From NCBI GenBank assembly GCA_017467905.1, contig JAFUKD010000002.1, positions 28,964 through 92,963 of the forward strand: DNA of 64,000 nucleotides, written 5' to 3'. This stretch comes from Phascolarctobacterium sp. GTDB taxonomy: Bacteria; Bacillota; Negativicutes; Acidaminococcales; Acidaminococcaceae. Shown here piece after piece: positions 55,964 through 64,000 of the stretch (position 1 is its first letter; every line of letters starts with the position of its first letter). The position numbers and the translations under genes were made by a program. Below the pieces are notes generated by a model that did no database searches, had not been told where the DNA came from, and saw only the letters and a program-made list of their open reading frames with translations.

Positions 55964-56001
55964 TTGACTTTTGGTTAACCGAGTGTTAATTTGTAACTAA
56001 C
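55964..56001 (+). promoter_or_regulatory. birA promoter with a BirA-like operator candidate
   Basis: TTGACT (55964-55969) and TAATTT (55987-55992) are 17 bases apart. The spacer contains GGTTAACC (55973-55980), and CTAACAA lies downstream (55997-56003). Together they resemble the two half-sites of biotin operators (TTAACC, about 15 bases, GGTTAAC-like), though the right half is degenerate. Confidence 0.45.
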
Positions 56002-56019
56002 AAAACTGGAGGTAAGTTT

Positions 56020-57018
56020 ATGCGTAAGTTAATCTTAGAGCTTTTGCGTGCTAATGGTTTGGAGCCTGTTTCCGGCGAAAAGATTTCCGAGCAGTTAGGC
56101 GTGTCCCGCACTGCCATCTGGAAGCACATCCAAGCCTTGAAGGACGAAGGCTATCAAATAGAATCTGTGCAAAAGCGTGGGTACATTCTGCGTGAAGCTC
56201 CCAATAGATTGTTCCCCCAAGAAATAAATAACTGCCTGCAAACCAAATGGCTTGGCAGAAGCGTGTGCTATGAGGATTGTGTTGGCTCCACTAATAATGT
56301 GGCAAAGTCCATTGCTAACCAAGGCTGCGAAAATGGCTTGCTGGTTGTGGCGGAAGAACAGGGAGCGGGTAAAGGCAGGCTGTCCCGTGGTTGGATTTCT
56401 CCTCACGCTAAGGGTATCTGGTTTTCTGTAGTGCTGAAGCCGCCCTTCTTACCCCAAGAGGCTTCCAAATGTACTCTTTTGGCTGCGGTTGCCGTGGTGA
56501 AAGCTGTGAACAAGATTAAAGGCGTGGAGGCTGCCATCAAATGGCCCAACGATATTTTGCTTAACGGACGTAAGCTGGTGGGCATATTGACAGAGATGAA
56601 TGCGGAATTTGGACATATTAATTACATTGTCATCGGCACCGGTATCAACACTCATGGTGAACCGGAAGATTACCCTGATGATGTAAGGGATATTGCTATT
56701 TCCGTGGCGGATGTGGCAGAGGAGCCTGTTTCCCGCGTGCAGCTTTTGGCTGATATTTTAAAGAATATGGAAGATTTGTACGAGCTTGTCTGCGCAGAAG
56801 GCTTTGTACCTGTTTTGGCAGAGTGGCGTAAATATTCCTGCACTCTTGGGCAGGAGGTTAAGGTTATCGCGCCGGATATGACTTATTTTGGTACTGCCAT
56901 CGATATTGATGAAGAAGGCTTGCTGATTGTGCGCAAGACCAGCGGAGAGCTGGAAAAGGTAGTGGCAGGAGATGTGTCCATTCGTCCGGCGGCTACAAAA
57001 AATAATGCCTACGCTTGA
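56020..57018 (+). CDS. birA: biotin-protein ligase and biotin repressor, bifunctional form
   Basis: This 332-residue protein has an N-terminal winged helix (residues 1-62: GEKISEQLGVSRTAIWKHIQALKDEGYQIE), a ligase core with GKGRLSRGWISPHAKGIWFSVVL and KWPNDILL, and a C-terminal SH3-like domain. It biotinylates carboxylase carriers and, with biotinyl-AMP bound, represses biotin genes. It has GGAGG upstream of the ATG. No biotin biosynthesis gene is in this window, so the repressor's targets lie elsewhere. Confidence 0.96.
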   Translation: MRKLILELLRANGLEPVSGEKISEQLGVSRTAIWKHIQALKDEGYQIESVQKRGYILREAPNRLFPQEINNCLQTKWLGRSVCYEDCVGSTNNVAKSIANQGCENGLLVVAEEQGAGKGRLSRGWISPHAKGIWFSVVLKPPFLPQEASKCTLLAAVAVVKAVNKIKGVEAAIKWPNDILLNGRKLVGILTEMNAEFGHINYIVIGTGINTHGEPEDYPDDVRDIAISVADVAEEPVSRVQLLADILKNMEDLYELVCAEGFVPVLAEWRKYSCTLGQEVKVIAPDMTYFGTAIDIDEEGLLIVRKTSGELEKVVAGDVSIRPAATKNNAYA

Positions 57019-57035
57019 GGGTGTGACATAAATAG

Positions 57036-57064
57036 TTGCAATATTATGCTCTTTTGCGTATAAT
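57036..57064 (+). promoter_or_regulatory. promoter of coaX
   Basis: TTGCAA (57036-57041) and consensus TATAAT (57059-57064) are 17 bases apart. Confidence 0.75.
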
Positions 57065-57119
57065 ATAAGCGGTTTAAACCGTATAAATGGTTGGAAATCT
57101 TTTCCAAGGAGGAAAGTAC

Positions 57120-57896
57120 ATGTTACTTGTTATTGATGTAGGTAATACCAATATTGTTGCAGGTGTTTTTGAAGGTAAGGAATTAAGAACCCATTGGCGT
57201 TTTTCTACAGACCGTTCTAAGACTGCTGACGAATATGGAATTTTGCTGCGCAGTATGTTTGATTACTGCGACGTTCCCATGACCGAAGTAACCTCCGTTA
57301 TCCTATCCAGTGTTGTTCCCCCTGTGGTTGTGCCTCTGTGCCATATGTGCGAAAGATATTTTGGCGTAAAGCCCTTGGTTGTAGGGCCTGGCATTAAAAA
57401 TGGCATTTCCATTAAATACGATAATCCTAAAGAAGTTGGTGCGGACCGCATAGTAAACGCTGTTGCCGTACTCGATAAATATGCAAAGCTTGGCAAGCCA
57501 ATGATTGTAGTAGACTTTGGTACTGCTACAACCTTCTGTGCGTTGCTTCCCAATGGCGAATACTTAGGTGGTTCCATTGTTCCGGGTATTGGTATTTCTG
57601 CAGAGGCATTGTTCCAAAGAGCTGCGAAGCTGCCCCGCATTGAATTGATTAAGCCTAAGAATGTTATTTGCCGTAACACCGTAAGCTCTATGCAGGCAGG
57701 TATTATGTACGGTGCAGTTGGCCAGATGGAAGGCATTGTTAATCATATGAAGCGTGAGCTGGGTGGCGAAGCTATTGTTGTTGCTACCGGCGGCTTTGCC
57801 AATATGATGAAGAATGAATCCGATGCCATTGACATTGTTGAACCCTTCCTCACCTTGGACGGCTTGCGTATTCTTCACGAAAAGAACGCGAAATAA
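57120..57896 (+). CDS. coaX: type III pantothenate kinase
   Basis: The protein is 258 residues from the ATG at 57120 (AAGGAGG nine bases upstream), beginning [17 protein letters not shown]. That is the ASKHA-fold phosphate-binding motif of CoaX. Other markers are [10 protein letters not shown] and [12 protein letters not shown]. It phosphorylates pantothenate in CoA synthesis, is insensitive to CoA feedback and needs a monovalent cation. It is followed by a terminator and dusB. Confidence 0.97.
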   Translation: MLLVIDVGNTNIVAGVFEGKELRTHWRFSTDRSKTADEYGILLRSMFDYCDVPMTEVTSVILSSVVPPVVVPLCHMCERYFGVKPLVVGPGIKNGISIKYDNPKEVGADRIVNAVAVLDKYAKLGKPMIVVDFGTATTFCALLPNGEYLGGSIVPGIGISAEALFQRAAKLPRIELIKPKNVICRNTVSSMQAGIMYGAVGQMEGIVNHMKRELGGEAIVVATGGFANMMKNESDAIDIVEPFLTLDGLRILHEKNAK

Positions 57897-57901
57897 AAGA
57901 A

Positions 57902-57930
57902 TAGGCCCGCTTCGGCGGGCTTTATTTTGT
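57902..57930 (+). terminator. terminator of coaX
   Basis: GGCCCGC pairs with GCGGGCT around a stable TTCG tetraloop, followed by T-rich sequence. Confidence 0.9.
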
Positions 57931-57962
57931 TAAACATTTAAGTAAGCGTGAAAGGAATCTTG

Positions 57963-58964
57963 ATGAAGCTTGGTAATTTAGAATTAAGTGTGCCCTTAGC
58001 GTTGGCACCCATGGCAGGCATTACCGATTTACCATTTCGTCTGATTTGCAGACGTTTGGGCTGCGGGATGACTGTTTCGGAAATGATTAGCGCCAAAGGC
58101 CTTTTATATAATAATGTTAAAACTAAAGAGATGCTTGCCATTGACGATGGCGAGCGCCCCACTGCCATTCAGCTTTTTGGTAGCGTGCCTGAGGAGCTGG
58201 CGCGAGCTGCCAAGATAGTTGAAGCCAGCGGTGCAGATATTATTGATTTAAACATGGGCTGCCCTGTTCCTAAGATTGTCAATAATGGTGAAGGCTCTGC
58301 TTTAATGAAGAACCCACAGCTTGCTTACGAAATTTTAGCGGCAATGGTAGACGCAGTAAGCATTCCTGTAACTGTAAAGTTTAGAGCTGGTTGGGATGCT
58401 GATAATCGTAATGCAGTAGAGATTGCCTTAGCTGCAGAGCGGGCCGGGGTAGCGGCTCTTGCCGTACACGGACGTACCCGCGTGCAGTTTTACGAGGGCA
58501 AAGCAGATTGGAACATTATACGCGAAGTGAAGCAGGCTGTGAAGATTCCCGTCTTTGGTAATGGGGACATCTTTACTGCGGCAGATGGCGTGCGTATGCT
58601 GGAAGAAACAGGCTGCGACGGCTTGATGGTTGGGCGTGGCGCAGATGGCAACCCGTGGCTTTTTGCTCAATTGGCGGCAGTTCTTAATGGCGAACAGCTA
58701 CCTGCTGCGCCGGAAGTGGATGAGCGCCTTGATTTGGCGGCAGAGCATTTACAAATGTTAATTGACTACAAGGGTGAATACATTTCCGTAAAAGAGATGC
58801 GCCGTCATATTTCTGCGTATTTAAAAGGCTTGCCCCACGCGGCAGAATTTAGAAGCCGCTTTCATAAAATTGATACCCAAGAACAATTTATGGAGCTGCT
58901 GGGTGAATACCGCAGCTGTGCTCACGAATACTACGCAACAGAAAAACACTTTCGTCAAAGTTGA
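57963..58964 (+). CDS. dusB: tRNA-dihydrouridine synthase (DusB type)
   Basis: The protein is 333 residues from the ATG at 57963 behind AAAGGA; the GTG at 57948 is less likely. FMN-binding TIM barrel motifs are APMAGITDLPFR, NMGCPVPKI with the catalytic Cys, HGRTR and GNGDIFTAAD. It reduces specific uridines in tRNA. coaX-birA-dus neighbours occur together in many Firmicutes. Confidence 0.95.
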   Translation: MKLGNLELSVPLALAPMAGITDLPFRLICRRLGCGMTVSEMISAKGLLYNNVKTKEMLAIDDGERPTAIQLFGSVPEELARAAKIVEASGADIIDLNMGCPVPKIVNNGEGSALMKNPQLAYEILAAMVDAVSIPVTVKFRAGWDADNRNAVEIALAAERAGVAALAVHGRTRVQFYEGKADWNIIREVKQAVKIPVFGNGDIFTAADGVRMLEETGCDGLMVGRGADGNPWLFAQLAAVLNGEQLPAAPEVDERLDLAAEHLQMLIDYKGEYISVKEMRRHISAYLKGLPHAAEFRSRFHKIDTQEQFMELLGEYRSCAHEYYATEKHFRQS

Positions 58965-59026
58965 GAAAGTAGTTTGTCTGTGGTAAAATAACTGTTTGGA
59001 AACTAATTGAGTGTAGGAGAAGCATT

Positions 59027-59947
59027 ATGAGTTCTACAAAGTACTGCAAGCACATCATCAGCATCAGCTTGGGCTCGTCTGAGCGTGATGCCAAGGCTGT
59101 GGTTAAGCTTGGAGATGTAGAAGCCTTAGTTGAACGTCGCGGTACTGATGGCGATTTCGCCAAAGCGCGTCAGCTGATGGAGCAGTATGATGGCAGGGCA
59201 GACGCCATAGGCTTGGGCGGAACAGATTTATATGTTTACGCGGGCAAACAGCGCTACACATTCAGGGAATCGGCACGCTTGATTGCTAATGTAAGGCAAA
59301 CCCCCGTGTTAGACGGTAGTGGTTTGAAAAATTCCTTGGAGCGCAGGCTCATTGCCAAGCTGGCGGCGGAAGAAATTGTGGATTTTCGTAATAAAAAGGT
59401 ATTGCTGGTGTGCGGTGTAGACCGCTTCGGCATGGCAGAAGCCTTGCAGGAAGAAGGCGCGCAGCTTACCTTTGGTGATTTGCTCTTTGCACTGAACATT
59501 GATAAACCCATTCGCTCTTTGAAGGCTTTGGCTTGGTGGGCAAAGCTGCTTGCCCCCGTCTTGACTAAACTGCCTGTAAGCTGGCTGTACCCCATGGGTA
59601 AGGAGCAGCAAGTGCGAACTCCTAAGTTTCCTCAATATTTTTTAGAAAATGATATTATCGCCGGTGATTTTCACTTTATTCGCAGGTTTATGCCTGAAAG
59701 CTTGCCGGGAAAGATAATCATAACCAATACTGTTACTGCTGCTGACAGGAAGCTACTGAAAGAGGCAGGGGTGGAACTTTTAATTACCACTACTCCTTGT
59801 TTGGATGGACGCAGCTTCGGAACTAATGTTATGGAAGCATTGCTGGTGGCAGTTAAAGGAGAGCGAAAGCCTCTTGCTCCGGCAGAATATATTGCCTTAT
59901 TAGAGCAATACAAAATAGAATCTTCTGTTGAATTTTTAAATAATTAG
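59027..59947 (+). CDS. conserved protein of unknown function, partner of the AAR-like gene
   Basis: This 306-residue protein begins with HIISISLGSSERDAKAVVKLGDVEALVERRGTDGDFAKA and continues GRADAIGLGGTDLYVYAGKQRYTFRESARL. Similar Firmicutes proteins are sometimes labelled quinate 5-dehydrogenase, but I see no Rossmann dinucleotide motif that supports the name. The VLLVCGVDRFGMAEAL and VELLITTTPCLDGRSFGTNVMEALL stretches look like alternating alpha/beta segments. It is encoded ten bases upstream of the acyl-ACP-reductase-like gene, behind GTAGGAG. I do not assign a function. Confidence 0.75.
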   Translation: MSSTKYCKHIISISLGSSERDAKAVVKLGDVEALVERRGTDGDFAKARQLMEQYDGRADAIGLGGTDLYVYAGKQRYTFRESARLIANVRQTPVLDGSGLKNSLERRLIAKLAAEEIVDFRNKKVLLVCGVDRFGMAEALQEEGAQLTFGDLLFALNIDKPIRSLKALAWWAKLLAPVLTKLPVSWLYPMGKEQQVRTPKFPQYFLENDIIAGDFHFIRRFMPESLPGKIIITNTVTAADRKLLKEAGVELLITTTPCLDGRSFGTNVMEALLVAVKGERKPLAPAEYIALLEQYKIESSVEFLNN

Positions 59948-59957
59948 GAAGCACATC

Positions 59958-61043
59958 ATGGAAAAATTTGCTTTTATATTTCATCCAATTTCCATCAAGG
60001 ATATGGAGCATGTATCACCCATAATGAAGTTTATACCTGATAGACTTATCGAAGCAGGCTTGAAGCTGAAGCGCCCCTTTAAGGTATCCCACATTACGGG
60101 AGTGCAAAGCGCCTTTGCTGAAGCAGAAGGCTGGTTCGTAGGTATTCCGCTTACCGCAAGGCAGATGGTGGAATTGCCGGAAGAGTTTGTCATGGACAGA
60201 ATTATCGAATCCGGCAAGATTGCTCAGGAGCTGGGAGCGAAGATTGTAGGCTTGGGAGCCTTTAGCTCCATTATTGGTGATGCAGGCATTACCGTTGCCA
60301 AAAATTTAGATATTGCCGTAACATCCGGTAACAGCTATACCGTGGCGACTGCTTTGGAAGGAACTAAGGAAGCTGTTAGAATTATGGGGAAAAAACTGAG
60401 CGAGTGTCGTGCAGTAGTGGTTGGTGCCAGTGGTTCTATTGGTGCTGCCTGCGTGCGCCTCTTGGCAAAGGAAGTTCCTCATGTTACTATGGTTGCACGT
60501 CACTTGGAGCCCTTGGAAGATATTGCCGAAGAGCTTTTGCGTAAGGAAAGCTGTCAGGTAGAAGTTACCAGTGATATCCGCAGGGCTTTAAAGGATGCGG
60601 ATATTGTGCTTACCGTGACCAGTGCCTTGGATTTCCTTATTGAACCGCAGGACTTGAAGTCCGGAGCAGTAGTGTGCGATGTGGCGCGTCCCCGTAATGT
60701 TTCCAAGGAGGTTTCCTTGAAACGTAAGGATGTATTGGTCATTGAGGGAGGCATTATCAATATTCCCGGTGATGTAAACTTCCGCTTTAATTTTGGCTTT
60801 CCGCCTAAAACTTCTTACGCCTGCATGGCAGAGACCATGATTCTCGCATTGGAAAAGCGTTACGAAAACTTTAGCTTAGGACGTAGCTTGGATGTGAATA
60901 AGGTAAAGCTCATTTCCCAACTGGCAGAAAAGCATGGCTTTAGCTTGGCAGGGTTTAGAAATTTTGAGAGAGCCATCACCGTAACGGAAATTGAAGAGGT
61001 TATGCACTGTGCTTTGGAAAACCTTGCCATACATCGTGGCTAA
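59958..61043 (+). CDS. long-chain acyl-ACP reductase-like (AAR-like) oxidoreductase
   Basis: This 361-residue protein resembles cyanobacterial acyl-ACP reductase: GAKIVGLGAFSSIIGDAGI, DIAVTSGNSYTVATALEG, the nucleotide-binding loop VVVGASGSIGAACVRLLAKE and the C-terminal YACMAETMILALEKRYENFSLGR. Cys289 in YACMAE aligns with the acyl-accepting Cys294 of the Synechococcus enzyme, so thioester reduction to an aldehyde is chemically possible. Its substrate in an anaerobe is unknown. It also shows the shikimate/quinate dehydrogenase-like Rossmann half, which explains alternative labels. It is in one unit with the upstream gene. Confidence 0.78.
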   Translation: MEKFAFIFHPISIKDMEHVSPIMKFIPDRLIEAGLKLKRPFKVSHITGVQSAFAEAEGWFVGIPLTARQMVELPEEFVMDRIIESGKIAQELGAKIVGLGAFSSIIGDAGITVAKNLDIAVTSGNSYTVATALEGTKEAVRIMGKKLSECRAVVVGASGSIGAACVRLLAKEVPHVTMVARHLEPLEDIAEELLRKESCQVEVTSDIRRALKDADIVLTVTSALDFLIEPQDLKSGAVVCDVARPRNVSKEVSLKRKDVLVIEGGIINIPGDVNFRFNFGFPPKTSYACMAETMILALEKRYENFSLGRSLDVNKVKLISQLAEKHGFSLAGFRNFERAITVTEIEEVMHCALENLAIHRG

Positions 61044-61045
61044 TG

Positions 61046-61074
61046 TTGACATTTGACCCTATTAAAATTATAAT
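61046..61074 (+). promoter_or_regulatory. promoter of the greA-lysS unit
   Basis: Consensus TTGACA (61046-61051) and consensus TATAAT (61069-61074) are exactly 17 bases apart, starting three bases after the upstream stop codon. The leader is about 90 nucleotides; I see no T-box in it. Confidence 0.88.
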
Positions 61075-61168
61075 TTAGGGCAGAATTTAATTTATATGCG
61101 TATGTCGTGCGTTGAAAGGTTTTTGGCGCAGTTTATTACGGATAAATAAAATATGAAGGAGCAGGAAA

Positions 61169-61645
61169 ATGGCTACTAAGGAAACTATTTTAACAGCTGA
61201 AGGCCTGAGAAAATTAGAGGACGAGCTGAATACTTTACGCACTGTTCGCCGTCAAGAGGTTGCTGAACGTTTGAAGGTTGCAATCTCCTATGGTGATATC
61301 AGCGAAAACTCCGAATATGACGATGCTAAGAGCGAGCAAGCTTTTATCGAAGGCCGTATTCTGGAATTGGAACAAATGATTAACACCGCTACCATCATTG
61401 ACGATAGCGCAAGCAAGAAAAAAGGCATTGTATCTTTAGGCTCTACCGTTGTTGTTAAGGATTTGGAAACCGGTGACGAGGACGAATACACTATCGTTGG
61501 TACCACCGAGGCTGACCCCTTTGAAAATCGTATTTCCAACGAATCTCCTGTAGGTGCAGCTATTCTTGGCCAAAAGGTAAACACCATTGTTCAAGTAAAT
61601 ACTCCCGTAGGCGAATTGTCTTATAAAATCATCAAAATTTCTTAA
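61169..61645 (+). CDS. greA: transcript cleavage factor GreA
   Basis: This 158-residue protein has an N-terminal coiled coil with the acidic tip (ISYGDISENSEYDDAKSEQAFIEGRILELE) and a C-terminal FKBP-like domain (ETGDEDEYTIVG, GQKVNTIVQVNTPVGELSYKI). It rescues backtracked RNA polymerase. The greA-lysS order is common in Firmicutes. The ATG follows AAGGAG. Confidence 0.98.
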   Translation: MATKETILTAEGLRKLEDELNTLRTVRRQEVAERLKVAISYGDISENSEYDDAKSEQAFIEGRILELEQMINTATIIDDSASKKKGIVSLGSTVVVKDLETGDEDEYTIVGTTEADPFENRISNESPVGAAILGQKVNTIVQVNTPVGELSYKIIKIS

Positions 61646-63607
<1,962 letters not shown>

Positions 63608-63622
63608 TTAAAAGATGTAGCT

Positions 63623-63662
63623 TTGGGCTGTCGCACTTTGGTGCGGCAGCCTTTTATACTTT
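63623..63662 (+). terminator. terminator of lysS
   Basis: GGCTG.CGCAC pairs with GTGCG.CAGCC across a 4-base loop, followed by a T-rich tail. Confidence 0.9.
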
Positions 63663-63663
63663 T

Positions 63664-63870
63664 AAATTAGTACTAACTATAGAGTAAGGATGCAAAGCTT
63701 GCAGCTTTGCTTGATTCTGGCAGAAGAAAAAACAAGAGGAAGGAGAAGAAGAAAACCTAGTAAAAGAAGAAGAGCAAGGAGAACAAAAAAGAAGACTCAT
63801 ACTATAAGTGACATGCTTTAGGGGCAAGTGGCTCATTTTTTGCAAAAAAATTTTTAAAAAGCACTTTTCC
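63664..63870 (+). repeat. structured intergenic repeat, copy B
   Basis: This gene-free stretch begins right after the lysS terminator and mirrors copy A (11758-11979) in order. It starts with TAGTACTAACTA, then a hairpin (GCAAAGCTT..AAGC-type, 63692-63711), then TGGCAGAAGAAAAAA, a long purine-rich tract and GAAGACTCA..CTATA. It ends in an AT-rich section with TTTTTTGCAAAAA and CACTTTT. It leads into the rRNA promoter. Confidence 0.6.
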
Positions 63871-63902
63871 AGAAAAAAGCAAAAAAACTTTTAAAAAAGG
63901 TG

Positions 63903-63931
63903 TTGACATATTCTGGGAGTGGTGGTATTAT
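63903..63931 (+). promoter_or_regulatory. rRNA operon promoter
   Basis: Consensus TTGACA (63903-63908) and TATTAT (63926-63931) are 17 bases apart, preceded by A/T tracts that look like an UP element. The leader that follows has features of pre-16S RNA. Confidence 0.88.
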
Positions 63932-63937
63932 AAACAA

Positions 63938-64000
63938 GTCGCTGACGTAAGCGACACAACAGAACCTTGAAAACTGAACAATAACCTAGAAAAAAGCGAA
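63938..64000 (+). ncRNA. pre-16S rRNA leader (16S gene expected beyond the window)
   Basis: A hairpin GTCGCT..AGCGAC (63938-63955) is followed by GAACCTTGAAAACTGAACAA, a sequence commonly found in Firmicutes rRNA leaders and spacers. The window ends before any recognisable 16S 5' end. Confidence 0.75.

Noticed and set aside
59027..59947. The label quinate 5-dehydrogenase for the first gene of the AAR-like pair
   Set aside because: I see no dinucleotide-binding Rossmann motif or shikimate/quinate dehydrogenase signature. The name seems to be inherited by annotation.
61081..61168. T-box riboswitch before greA-lysS or before argS
   Set aside because: The conserved T-box bulge sequence (TGGNACCGCG-type) is not present in either leader.

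Overview
The window looks like a chromosome segment of an anaerobic Firmicutes-type bacterium, most likely from the Negativicutes (an Acidaminococcaceae or Phascolarctobacterium-like lineage). This is inferred from the pyruvate:ferredoxin oxidoreductase, the S-box-controlled metNIQ operon, the TrpR-like (YerC/HisR) regulator heading the his operon, the tilS-hpt-ftsH order, the type III pantothenate kinase and a lysyl-tRNA synthetase carrying a C-terminal tRNA-binding domain. No 16S rRNA lies inside the window, although an rRNA promoter and leader lie at its right edge, so the taxon is a judgement and not a match.

1-11.7 kb: the 5' part of nifJ (minus strand, cut by the window start), two universal stress proteins, a small membrane protein, a DUF190 protein, an orphan larE, a FlK-like thioesterase, a polar amino-acid ABC transporter, a cupin, a DUF898 membrane protein, a 48-residue Cys-rich membrane peptide and alr.

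11.7-18.7 kb: an accessory island. A gene-free 0.6 kb stretch holds a structured repeat (a related copy lies at 63.66-63.85 kb in front of the rRNA promoter), a perfect parS site and a 195-bp imperfect palindrome. It is followed by mcrB-mcrC, a macro-domain/helical-domain protein, a von Willebrand A protein and a hicA-hicB toxin-antitoxin pair. The first part of mcrB is conspicuously AT-rich compared with its neighbours.

18.7-29.7 kb: metQ-metI-metN on the minus strand behind a SAM-I riboswitch, then a divergent, compact histidine operon: hisR(yerC)-hisZG-hisD-hisC-hisB-hisH-hisA-hisF-hisIE. HisZ and HisG are one continuous polypeptide. No histidinol-phosphate phosphatase is seen. The operon's terminator hairpin contains a one-mismatch parS.

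29.8-33.6 kb: a PilC/GspF-like protein, four prepilin-like proteins and a protein with a beta-strand-rich C-terminus, with no assembly ATPase or prepilin peptidase.

33.6-63.6 kb: mostly housekeeping genes: metallophosphatase, putP, ywiB-like, argS, pyrG, sppA, a YIP1-like protein, glpX, mfd, a SpoVB-like flippase, mazG, hup, a purine permease, divIC-like, an S1 protein, tilS, hpt, ftsH, birA, coaX, dusB, a two-gene unit with an acyl-ACP-reductase-like protein, greA and lysS. Many sigma-70-type promoters with 17-18 bp spacers and many intrinsic terminators are readable. The right edge is an rRNA promoter and leader, with the 16S gene expected just outside.
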